Shown one piece after another: positions 53,801 through 62,402 of a stretch of DNA of 64,000 nt. The stretch covers positions 81,030,474 through 81,094,473 of the forward strand of contig CP154956.1 of the NCBI GenBank assembly GCA_039621445.1, given 5' to 3'. Source of the DNA: Euglena gracilis (taxonomy: Eukaryota; Euglenida; Euglenophyceae; Euglenales). How positions within the stretch are numbered: the stretch's first letter is position 1; each line of letters starts with the position of its first letter. A program made the position numbers and the translations under genes. Under the pieces are notes generated by a model, which was not told the DNA's origin, searched no databases, and worked only from the letters and a program-made list of their open reading frames with translations.

Positions 53801-55138
53801 TGGGTGGGCATCGTACTCCCTCGAGGAAAACCGACAAGGGAGGAAGGGACACCGAGGGCGGAGCACAAAGACATTGTGAGGCCATGCCTTGCTCGCCGGC
53901 GGTGTTGTGTGATTGTTCGTTTTTCGCTGGGTTAGGAGGTCCCGCTTAGTGCCGCCTCGCCGGAGTTGGCTGCATTGTCTCCGACGTGGCGACCGTGCTC
54001 CTGTCTCTTCCCCTGGGGGGTTCCCCCCCCCCTGGCCCCCACTTTCTGACCGAGGGCGTTTGAAGACAATTTTTTTCAAAGGGAGGGGGGGGTCGGGCTC
54101 ACAATGTCTTTGTGCTCCGCCCTCGGTGTCCCTTCCTCCCTTGTCGGTTTTCCTCGAGGGAGTACGGGACACCTCGGGCTCCGCACTTTGCCATTGTGAG
54201 GCCAGATTGTGCACTGAAATGAGGGGGGCCAGGGCATTTTCCAAGGTACCTTGGGCACCCAGTCTTTGATAATGGGCTGTAAAGGCCTCAACCCCTTTCC
54301 ATTGCCCAATTTCACAAACTTCTTGGGCTGAAAGGCCCAATTTTTTGAGCAACCCAACCCCTGCCCCTCTGGTGGAGTGGGGTCCCCACACCTGGGGGGG
54401 TACCCCCTGTTTGGTCAAAAATTCTCTTGTAATAGAAGCAATTGTGTCAGCACTTATGGGTGTATAGGGGGGTTTTAAGGAAATCAGAAGGGGACCCCCA
54501 GGCTTTACGTAAAATCGGGTTGCGGCCACATAAGCCATAATTAAATGAAAGGGACTGATTTGGGGACAGTGGGGAATTGACACAACTCTTTCCCACTTGT
54601 GGAATTTCTGTCCTTTACGTTTGATTTGAATGTAGGGTGCCCCCCCCAACACACTTGTGGTTCTTTTGACTTGTGCCAAATCAGATGAACGGTATAAACA
54701 CAGGATGCGTGAACAAAAAATGAGCTGTGTGCGCAATGCACAAATATCAGTGGGCACAGGCTGCCTTGCCAGCCCCAGGAGGATTGGGAGGGGATCCCAA
54801 AAAGCACCATATTTTTCCAGATTCTGGTTCCAAAGCCTTTTGTAAGGTGTTAATAAGGTATTAAACCCCAAGCCAGGGATCAAAAGCACAGCACTGTATG
54901 CATTACGGGCCTGGGCCTTTGAAAATTGAAAAAGTTGAATTAAAGCGTCAGCCACTTGGTCTGTGGTTGCTTTGGGGGGGGGCACCCCCATTTTGTCCAG
55001 AATGACCCATAAAAGTGTAAAGGCACTTTGGTACCTTTTCAAACTGGGGTTTCTTCCCAGGAAATCTGTAATGGTTGAATTTTTTATTTGTTTCCCCTCC
55101 AAAATTTGCCTGAGCAAATCATGCAAAGGAGGGGCCAC
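53738..55138 (-). CDS. Tyrosine recombinase of DIRS-like element, open frame (copy 2)
   Basis: A 466-codon frame starting MAPPLHDLLRQILEGKQI. It contains RSSDLAQVKR, then HSTRGAGVGLLKKLG and IGQWKGVEAFTAHYQR, giving the R...HxxR...(H/W)...Y pattern of tyrosine recombinases. The frame runs about 100 codons past the expected domain end, through the inverted terminal repeat, so the natural C-terminus is probably near the ISVHNLASQW block. The usual His/Trp before the Tyr is Trp here. Confidence 0.85.
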   Translation of the reverse strand: MAPPLHDLLRQILEGKQIKNSTITDFLGRNPSLKRYQSAFTLLWVILDKMGVPPPKATTDQVADALIQLFQFSKAQARNAYSAVLLIPGLGFNTLLTPYKRLWNQNLEKYGAFWDPLPILLGLARQPVPTDICALRTQLIFCSRILCLYRSSDLAQVKRTTSVLGGAPYIQIKRKGQKFHKWERVVSIPHCPQISPFHLIMAYVAATRFYVKPGGPLLISLKPPYTPISADTIASITREFLTKQGVPPQVWGPHSTRGAGVGLLKKLGLSAQEVCEIGQWKGVEAFTAHYQRLGAQGTLENALAPLISVHNLASQWQSAEPEVSRTPSRKTDKGGRDTEGGAQRHCEPDPPLPLKKIVFKRPRSESGGQGGGNPPGEETGARSPRRRQCSQLRRGGTKRDLLTQRKTNNHTTPPASKAWPHNVFVLRPRCPFLPCRFSSREYDAHPPPPIFPGAPIFDPPKKKTMP

Positions 55139-58034
55139 CTGGGGGTGGCATTTTTCCCCCCCTGCAATTGGTGAACATGCCCCTGTAGGGGGTTATTTTT
55201 AGGCAGGGGGTCCCTGGAACTCTCAGTTTTATTAATTGGGGCCACCATGTGGCTGAATCCCAGTAGGGGGTGACCATCAAAACTTTGGTCCGTGGAAACA
55301 TTCTTAATCTGGGGAGAAATTTTTGGATTACAGACCAGGGGGGGTTTGCATAAAGATCCCCCATGGTGTGTGGCAGTTTTCTGTTGCCTGGGGAGGCAAA
55401 AGGTCTGTTTCTAGATTTATGCAATTTTTGACTTGCTGTTTCAGCCAGTGAAAAAGTTTGGGGTCGAGTGAGTAGTCCCCCCTGTCCATTTCCCATCTGC
55501 TTATGGGGTCTGCCAGGCATTCCTTTGATGGGACCCAGTTTACTTGGAGATTGACATTTTTCTCCATGCACCATTTGAAAAATGGTCTTAGCATTGTGTT
55601 GAACGGGTCTTTCTTGCCCCCACCTTTTGTTAAATAATAATAAATTACTTGATTGTCCACTGACAGGGACACAGTTTCTCCTGGCTTGCTGAGACTTTTT
55701 ACTGTGCTTATGGCTGCACTTAACTCCTTTACATTGATGTGCAAAGTGGAGTTTTCTCTCCAAAACTCTTGGACGATTTTTCCAGTTTGAATGTCCAGCC
55801 CCCCCCAGGCATGGGTGCTTCTGTCTGAGTGCAACTCTCTTGTTGCATTTTGGGGGAAGGGCCTGCCCCTCCAGGTGTCCAGTAGAATTTTTATTTCCCT
55901 CAATTGGGCCTTTATTTCCTGTGAAATGGGATGTTCTGAATCCCAGGGTGCTGTGGAATTTGCCACCAAAAATTTTGTCAGGGAATCTGTAAAAGACCTT
56001 AAAAAGGGCAGGGCCATCAGGTTGCACCTTATTTGGCCCAAAATGGCAGCCAATTGCCTTTTTCACATGTAATCTTTTTTCACCATTTTTCCCAGCTCCT
56101 TTTTTTACTGTTTTTATTTTCTGAGGGGCACCTGTAATTTTCCCTCTTGGAAGTTTAGTTGGAATCCAAGATGATTTACAATTTGGGTGGGCTGCAGGGT
56201 TGACTTTTTGACATTTATTTTGAACCCTGCTCTCAACAAATCTCTGACCACTGCGTTGAGATGATGTTGTAAATTGTTCTGTGTTGGGGCCACCAGCAAA
56301 ATGTCGTCCAGGTATATGAATACCTGAATGCCCCGTTTTCTCCAAAGTTTTTCGAAGGTTTTCATGACCCCCATGAAGATTTGGGGCATGACATTCAGGC
56401 CAAAACAGCCTGCCTGGAATTCCCAGGTCTGTCCCCCCACCTGATGTCTTAAAAATGGCCTTAGGGCCTGGCTCACTGGGATGTGAAAATAAGCATCCTT
56501 TAAATCGATTTTGGCTGCCCAGTGGCCTTTTTCCAAAACAGGAAAAATATGTTGGATGTGGTCCAACTTGAAAGGTTTGACTTGGAACTGTTGATTTAGT
56601 TCCCTGCAGTCGCTTATCAGCCTCCATTTTGTTAGTCCCCCTTCTGGTTTTGAAATCAAAAACCAGGGTATCAGATGCTGGGAGTTTGAATTCACAACCC
56701 TCCTTACTGATCCAGTTTTTTCGTAGTCCTGCAGTATCTTTTCTGCCTGGTTTAGGTCCAAATTTGCTCTGGTTTTTGGGTGGGTGGACAATTTTGGGGG
56801 ATGTGCCCAGGGGGTTTGAATTCCATCCCTGATGAGTTGACATGTTGCTTGAGGTGCATGTTTTTTCCACCATTTCAGGCTTTTTTGCAAACGTTGGTGC
56901 AGGGGGGTGTCTCCCCATTTTTCCTCCATGGAATTTATTTCCTGAAGTAAATGATTTTGGGGGGGCTGGGTGGGGGGTGTTGGACATTTCACCCCCAGGG
57001 ATTGAGTACTTTGAAATGAACACTGGGGGGGTGTGCATGCACTCTCTCCCTCTCTGCTCACAGACTCTCTTGTGCTGGACCTTGTCATCGGTGTTGTCAG
57101 ATGACATACCATAGGGGGGCCTTCGAGGGTCCCCCCCTTGTTCTGATCTGCCCCTGCCATGGGAGAAGTAAATTGATCTGGGGGGTTGGCCCCCTTTTCC
57201 TCCAATGCCCCCTGTGGGGCATCCTCCTGGGGCTGCTGCAGTTGATTTATATAAGCTTTGCACCTTAGCTTCTGGGGGGCCATTTCTGGACCACCCCTTT
57301 GGCCCCCATGGCCTTGTTGACTCATTTGGCCTCCCTGGCCTGATAAATTCTGGCCTCCATGGCCCTGTAAAAACTGGCCGCCCTGGCCCTGCACTTTTTG
57401 GCCGCCATGGCCGTGCAAATGACATTGAATGAAATTCTGCTCCAGTCCTTGGTCTCCCCTCCATGGGGCTGTTCTTGACCTTGGTCTCCAGCTCCATTGG
57501 AAATCTGGGGGGGCTGCTGTGCCCCCCCTTTGTCCCCTTGAGAGGGGTTGTTGTGCAAGCTGAATTGGGGGGGTTGGACAGACCTTTTCTGCCCCTTCCT
57601 GAGGGGATTTGCTTGAAAAACTGGCCCCCATGGCCCTTGTGGTGTTGACCTCCTTGGCCTTGATTCCATCTCCCCCTCTTCTGGCCAATTTGTGCCCAGG
57701 CGACTGGGCGCCTTTGAGGGAGATGCCCCTGATGTGTGGGCTTTGATTGTCCAATTGTAAAGCGTTTTGGGCCTCCATGGCCCATTCCTTGCCCACCGAG
57801 GGCTGGGGCTGACTTTTGTCTTGTGGGCCTTCTGGCCACAATGGTCCAAGGACCGTGGCCGTCATTGGGTGGGGTTCTGGGCTGGGAAATTTCTGGGGTG
57901 GGGGTCTGGGTGGGAAGAACGGCCACGGTTTGCCACGCGATGACTGCATCTCCAAGGTCTCCAGCTGCTGCGGCCGCTCCTCCAGGACGTCCGTGATCAT
58001 ATGATTCCAATTTCTTCTCCAGTGCATTGCTCAT
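55119..58034 (-). CDS. 971-codon frame overlapping RT and RNase H (copy 2)
   Basis: From MSNALEKKLESYDHGRPGG this frame stays open for 2.9 kb through the Gag-like region and then antiphase across the reverse transcriptase and RNase H domains. Beyond the two indels of this copy it reads back into the DLYANPPWSVIQKFLP frame. Across the RT domain it is Lys/Gly/Ser/Pro-rich with no known domain. The first 300 residues may be the real Gag-like product; the rest is probably a by-product of a stop-poor frame. Confidence 0.4.
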   Translation of the reverse strand: MSNALEKKLESYDHGRPGGAAAAAGDLGDAVIAWQTVAVLPTQTPTPEISQPRTPPNDGHGPWTIVARRPTRQKSAPALGGQGMGHGGPKRFTIGQSKPTHQGHLPQRRPVAWAQIGQKRGRWNQGQGGQHHKGHGGQFFKQIPSGRGRKGLSNPPNSACTTTPLKGTKGGHSSPPRFPMELETKVKNSPMEGRPRTGAEFHSMSFARPWRPKSAGPGRPVFTGPWRPEFIRPGRPNESTRPWGPKGWSRNGPPEAKVQSLYKSTAAAPGGCPTGGIGGKGGQPPRSIYFSHGRGRSEQGGDPRRPPYGMSSDNTDDKVQHKRVCEQRGRECMHTPPVFISKYSIPGGEMSNTPHPAPPKSFTSGNKFHGGKMGRHPPAPTFAKKPEMVEKTCTSSNMSTHQGWNSNPLGTSPKIVHPPKNQSKFGPKPGRKDTAGLRKNWISKEGCEFKLPASDTLVFDFKTRRGTNKMEADKRLQGTKSTVPSQTFQVGPHPTYFSCFGKRPLGSQNRFKGCLFSHPSEPGPKAIFKTSGGGTDLGIPGRLFWPECHAPNLHGGHENLRKTLEKTGHSGIHIPGRHFAGGPNTEQFTTSSQRSGQRFVESRVQNKCQKVNPAAHPNCKSSWIPTKLPRGKITGAPQKIKTVKKGAGKNGEKRLHVKKAIGCHFGPNKVQPDGPALFKVFYRFPDKIFGGKFHSTLGFRTSHFTGNKGPIEGNKNSTGHLEGQALPPKCNKRVALRQKHPCLGGAGHSNWKNRPRVLERKLHFAHQCKGVKCSHKHSKKSQQARRNCVPVSGQSSNLLLFNKRWGQERPVQHNAKTIFQMVHGEKCQSPSKLGPIKGMPGRPHKQMGNGQGGLLTRPQTFSLAETASQKLHKSRNRPFASPGNRKLPHTMGDLYANPPWSVIQKFLPRLRMFPRTKVLMVTPYWDSATWWPQLIKLRVPGTPCLKITPYRGMFTNCRGGKMPPPGGPSFA
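55328..56053 (-). pseudogene. RNase H/methylase-like region, damaged (copy 2)
   Basis: The frame starts within the region equivalent to residue 12 of copy 1 and runs to NLETDL. There copy 2 lacks one A in GGCAAAAGG (copy 1 has GGCAAAAAGG at 42077-42088) and shifts to a nonsense tail. About 63 bp including the ARWPHWEATAVDALQCP block is also missing (55369 region). Confidence 0.85.
56114..58027 (-). CDS. Reverse transcriptase frame of DIRS-like element (copy 2)
   Basis: A 637-codon frame nearly identical to that of copy 1, with WRLISDCRELNQQFQ, KIDLKDAYFHIPV and IYLDDILLVAPT intact. It differs from copy 1 mainly in the patch at 57096-57236. Confidence 0.85.
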   Translation of the reverse strand: MHWRRNWNHMITDVLEERPQQLETLEMQSSRGKPWPFFPPRPPPQKFPSPEPHPMTATVLGPLWPEGPQDKSQPQPSVGKEWAMEAQNALQLDNQSPHIRGISLKGAQSPGHKLARRGGDGIKAKEVNTTRAMGASFSSKSPQEGAEKVCPTPPIQLAQQPLSRGQRGGTAAPPDFQWSWRPRSRTAPWRGDQGLEQNFIQCHLHGHGGQKVQGQGGQFLQGHGGQNLSGQGGQMSQQGHGGQRGGPEMAPQKLRCKAYINQLQQPQEDAPQGALEEKGANPPDQFTSPMAGADQNKGGTLEGPPMVCHLTTPMTRSSTRESVSREGESACTPPQCSFQSTQSLGVKCPTPPTQPPQNHLLQEINSMEEKWGDTPLHQRLQKSLKWWKKHAPQATCQLIRDGIQTPWAHPPKLSTHPKTRANLDLNQAEKILQDYEKTGSVRRVVNSNSQHLIPWFLISKPEGGLTKWRLISDCRELNQQFQVKPFKLDHIQHIFPVLEKGHWAAKIDLKDAYFHIPVSQALRPFLRHQVGGQTWEFQAGCFGLNVMPQIFMGVMKTFEKLWRKRGIQVFIYLDDILLVAPTQNNLQHHLNAVVRDLLRAGFKINVKKSTLQPTQIVNHLGFQLNFQEGKLQVPLRK

Positions 58035-58322
58035 CGAAGTCGAAATTGAAATTGATATTTGAATTCTTCGATTGATATTCGTCTGGTTCGTGTTCTTCTG
58101 GATATTGAATTGATATTGACTTCTTGTTTCGGTTGTTCTTCGTTCGTGAACTTTGTTCCTTTCTTCTGGGTGTCGAAGGGCAAGTTAAGAATCAGCCAAC
58201 TCCGGCGAAAAAAGGCGCCAAGCGGGACCTCCTAACCCAGCGCAAAACGAACAATCACACAACACCGCCGGCGAGCAAGGCATGGCCTCACAATGGCAAA
58301 GTGCGGAGCCCGAGGTGTCTTC

Positions 58323-59204
58323 CCCCCCCACCCCCAACAGCGGCTGTTTGGCCAATTCCCAAACTGCCCTGCCCAAAACCCCCCACCGCAGGTCCCAAAG
58401 CTTGAAAAATATCCGTTCCAAAGCCAAAGTGCCATCACAACCTTCCTGAGCAAAGGGAAACCATGGTGAACAAAACGTGTGTTTGTTGCCATCTTGGAGA
58501 TTACCCCCGTGCCACCGATGTCCGTACCGCACGCAATGGCATTTTTTTGGCTGGATGGGGTAGCGTTGCCCCTCCTTGCTTTCTCAGGAGTTTGCTGGCC
58601 CAATTGTGACAAAAAAGAAAAGAAGTTTGCGGAGAAGTTTCTGGCACGAAAAAAGATACCGTACAAATGTTTTTATCTTTTTTAGATCAAAAGGTTTGCT
58701 GTCTCGGGAAGCACTTACTTTTGAATTATCGGCCAGAAGATGCATACACAAAAACATGGAGATGTCAAATAATAACTCGTATGAACAAACCACAGTGACT
58801 GCAGCCAATGATGTTCACTCCCTGAGGCCGAAATGTTAAACATGATCGTGGCTTTTGTGGAAATTTAGGTGAACATAAACTGTGCAATGCCCAAATATTG
58901 TTCATAAGCTCTAATTTCAGCAAATACCACCACGACGAATAATGAGCACTAAGAGGACACTGCAAACCTCGGCCTGCTCTTCTGAAGTCAACAGATATTC
59001 TCCACCACAGCGGCACTCAATGTGGGAATGGGGACGCACTTGCACATAACATCCCCCCTGTTTCCACAACATACAATTTTTCACCAAATCAATTCACACG
59101 AATGTGCACGGCAACTCGAGATATATTCCTTTAGTTTCCTGTCATGTCCACACCACCACCACTGATGAAGGTGTTGTGGGATATGTGTGAGAAACACAAT
59201 ATAT

Positions 59205-59290
<86 letters not shown>
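58323..59290. other. Duplicate of 45003-45940; no gene; longer CA repeat
   Basis: The first 85 bp are diverged from copy 1; the remainder is almost identical. The CA array (about 59206-59279) is about 27 bp longer than in copy 1. Confidence 0.5.
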
Positions 59291-59904
59291 GGCATAAGTA
59301 TCAAACTGCTACCCCCCCTACCCCGGCCGGGGGGGGGTAGCAGTTGGATACTTGGGTGCACTTTTTGCAACAGTTTTTTGGCAAGCGTTTTTTCTCTCTT
59401 ATTTGAAGGGGTAGGGTTAGGTGCGCACATGCCATGTTGCGCTACATGGCTGCGCACCTACCTACCCCCTCCCCCCCCGGGAAACTGTCACCTGACAGGT
59501 TGGCCAGTACCGGGGACCCTGACAACTTCCTATACTGACAGGTTGGCCAGTACCAGGGACCCTGACAGTTTCCTGGGCGGGACCCTGACAGTTTCCCGGG
59601 TAGGGCATTTCAAGGGAAAGTCAATGAAAAATGACCCTGACAGGTTGGCCGGCACCGGGGACCCTGACAACTTCCTATACTGACAGGTTGGCCGGTACCG
59701 GGGACCCTGACAGTTTCCCGGGCGGGACCCTGACAGGTTCTCGGGCATGACAGTTTCCCGGGGGGGGGGGTAGGTAACCCTCCCTACCCCTTCAAATAAG
59801 AGAGAAAAAAACACTTGCCAAAAAAGTGTTGGCTAAAGTGTACCCAAGTATCAAACTGCTGCCCCCCCCTGGCCGGGGTAGGGGGGGGTAGCAGTTTGCT
59901 ACTT

Positions 59905-59909
<5 letters not shown>
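59291..59909. mobile_element. Fold-back element with ~135-bp inverted termini (copy 2)
   Basis: Duplicate of 45941-46559. Its right terminal sequence (GGGGTAGCAGTTTGCTACTTATGCC) is better preserved than in copy 1, making the inverted termini clearer. Confidence 0.85.
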
Positions 59910-59943
<34 letters not shown>

Positions 59944-61264
59944 GTATACGTGTGTATACGTGTGTATGAAAGAAAATAATTGCATTCTTGCGTTGGGGTT
60001 CACAAAACTTTCCCCAGATAGTACTTCCCCCATTGAGGTTAAAAAAGCACAAAAATGCAAAATGCAAGTTGTGTATAAATTCCTCAGAGACGTAAACTTT
60101 TTCACTAGAGAGAACTTAGAAAACTTCACCTGCTCCAAAGTGGAAAATTAAAAGAAAATGTGATGCAAACTTGTGAAGTGACATGGTTTATTCACCAAGT
60201 TGCATCCACTTACATTTCATCATGCAACTGCTGCTCATATGAAACTGGTCCAAAAAAAATGAAATATGCAACCCAGCAGCAACTGGATAGTAGCAGACAA
60301 ATGGAGCAGTTTGCCTGTGTTAATGCCCAAACAAAATCAGAAAGGCAAGGAAATATATGAAAAAAATGCAAAAAATGCAACTTTTCACAAATTTCATTGT
60401 GCAAAAAAAAATGCACATTATGCAAAAAAAATGCAGATTTTCAAGGTTTTTGATTTTGAAAAAAATGCATATTCCCTCCCCCCTGCCAGGGGCCCAGAAG
60501 TTTTTCTGGTGATGTTCCCTTAGTGGGGGGGGTCAACGTGAAATGATGGTTCTGTGTTATTTGGGTCTTTTAATTGATGCACCACAGCACACATGAGTTG
60601 GGTGAGTGGGTGGGCAAGAAAAGACCATGTGAGGATCCCACTCAAGGAATCAACCTCAAATCAATGCCAAATTGAAACGGCACAAGAAACCTTCCACAAG
60701 GTTGGGTTGCGTACCAAGATTCAGACTCCAAATTTGGCCCCAGGCGATAACCCGCGGTGTCCTGCAAGAATTCAGCCAACGGAACTTCGTCGCTGATGGA
60801 TGCAGTCAGTCTGTGACAGGGGCCAAGGAGGGCTGCCAAACACCAGAGCTCCTTAACCCCTGGGTGGTCTTTCTGTCCTGTGGGCGGGACAGACAGAGAA
60901 TCCACCAGAGAAAGGCATTGTCCGGGTTCTGAGCACGAGACCTTTCTTTAAGGCACATTGCACTTTAAAACTGAAAATGACTAAAATTTTTGGTCAGAAT
61001 GTCCCAAAATTTATGCCTGCAAATGCCCGACAAACCTTAAAAAAAAACTTTTAGAAAGGGTTTTCAAAAACCTTGATCTTCTGTCGAAAAATTGGCCTGC
61101 CATAAACCCATGTGGGGTGGGACACCACCTCCTTGATTTTCTTTGCTGGCCTTCCAATGAAAAATGTTGTGCACACCACACAGCAATCAGCAATGCTACG
61201 CACACCGCCATGGCAATGCCGTGTGAGGTACGTAATTTCTGGGGTCATTGTTGTCCATTTGAGC
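59910..61264. other. No supported gene; duplicate of 46921-48237
   Basis: It starts with a short AT tract (59910-59945) and continues with AT-rich DNA nearly identical to copy 1. It probably includes the 3' flank of the J-domain gene, which ends at 61265 on the minus strand. Confidence 0.5.
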
Positions 61265-61911
61265 CTAAAACCAAACAAGCCTGAGGGTCCTTCGGGGGGA
61301 TGTTTGGGAGGGTCTCCTTCCACGAAGGGTTGCTTGGCGATTGTGCGCCAGCGTGCACCGCGGAGCTGCCACGGGACGGGGCAGCACACTCTGGTGGGCG
61401 CGGTCGTAGCTGGCGCGGCTGGCTTCGTTGCCCAGGACGGTGTAGGCGGCGTGGATGGCAGCGAAGCGCTTGGCATCTGAAGGAGCCAGGCCCTTTCCAA
61501 AAAAAAAAAAGAGCCACCGAGTGTCATTGCCATAGGCACAGATACGCACACGCACACAGCGAGGAAGGCAGCCACCTGGGGTCCTGTGCCTTCCTCCCCT
61601 GTTTCCCGTCGAAGGGGCTTTCCTGTGGCCAGACCACTTTGACCAACTTGGGGGGGGGACCAGAAATTTGCCCAAAAAGGGGCTTCTCCGGACCCATAAC
61701 TGCCCAAGATAGAGTGGGTCTATGTGGGCACCTTGACCACCTGGCACACACCTCCCACAGCCCACAGGGGCGGCTTGCCTCAGGGGCGCCATGGCCTCTG
61801 AGTTGGGCCGAGGCAACGCCCCGTCAGTGGAGGTTTGGCCCAGGCTTCTTTTTAAGACCCCCGGGGGGGGAGGGGGGGGTCCCATGGTGGCCGCGGGAAG
61901 CCACCCGCCGG

Positions 61912-61942
<31 letters not shown>

Positions 61943-62402
61943 TGGGGCCCCCCCCAAAATCGGGCCCGCTAAAGGCAATTTTCAAAAATTTTCGGCGCTT
62001 CGCGCCGAAAAGGTATACCCAGCACCTCCGGCGCGGGACCCCCCCCCCCCCCCGGGGGGGGGGGGGCCGGCCCGGACCCACTCACCCACCCCCCTCCCCG
62101 GGGGGGGGGGGGGCAAGTGACTTAAAAAGAAGCCTGGTTTGGCCTTTCCGCGAGCGGTCGAAGCATCTGCCCAGCACCCTGCCTTGAAATAGGGCACACG
62201 CTCTCAGTGGCGACAACAAACTGGAGGTGACGGGGTCCACACAAAACAGTAACGGGTTTGGCCATGGAAGGAATGCAAGGCGGCGCGGTCACACCGCCCT
62301 GCTTGTCAGGATGGTGCTGCAGCGCCAGGGCCTGGAACGCTGCCTTGATTTCGGTGGCCGAGGCACAGGGGGACACCCCCAGCCGGCGGTGCCAGGAGTT
62401 GG
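61265..62402 (-). CDS. J-domain (DnaJ-like) protein, two 3' exons
   Basis: On the minus strand, exon A (62402-62295) reads SWHRRLGVSPCASATEIKAA, then FQALALQHHPDKQG with the hallmark HPD. A GTGTGA donor and a CTTCAG acceptor join it, through a split Asp codon, to exon B (61476-61265). Exon B reads AKRFAAIHAAYTVLGNEASR and ASYDRA, completing helices III and IV of a J-domain. A basic tail ends RTLRLVWF with TAG. J-domain proteins stimulate Hsp70 ATPase. Exon A begins in phase 1, so an N-terminal exon exists upstream (right); it was not found with confidence. The last 42 bp lie inside the segmental duplication. The intron between exons A and B contains an element at 61841. Confidence 0.8.
61841..62136. 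mobile_element. CAG...CTG element in the J-domain gene intron, perfect 8-bp target duplication
   Basis: The termini CAGGCTTCTTTTTAAG and CTTAAAAAGAAGCCTG are inverted repeats, nearly the same as in the element at 28241. The flanks 61833-61840 and 62137-62144 are both GTTTGGCC. The interior has long G- and C-runs and a TTCGGCGCTTCGCGCCGAA palindrome. Confidence 0.88.

Larger units (their letters stand above)
53805..58322 (-). mobile_element. DIRS-like tyrosine-recombinase retrotransposon (copy 2)
   Basis: Same element as 40425-45002, at the same place in unit 2, so it was copied with the segment rather than inserted twice. The recombinase frame is open here, while the RNase H region carries a deletion of about 63 bp and a one-base A-run loss. 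The inverted termini are retained. Confidence 0.85.
48280..61306 (+). repeat. Tandem segmental duplication, unit 2 (13,027 bp)
   Basis: This unit repeats 34872-48279 in the same orientation. It is 381 bp shorter, mainly through microsatellite loss and a deletion in the retroelement. Its right end at 61306 continues into the body of the J-domain gene (GGGAGGGTCTCC), whereas the left end of unit 1 joins the transferase intron. The breakpoint shares only a single G, so no long homology drove the event. Confidence 0.95.
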
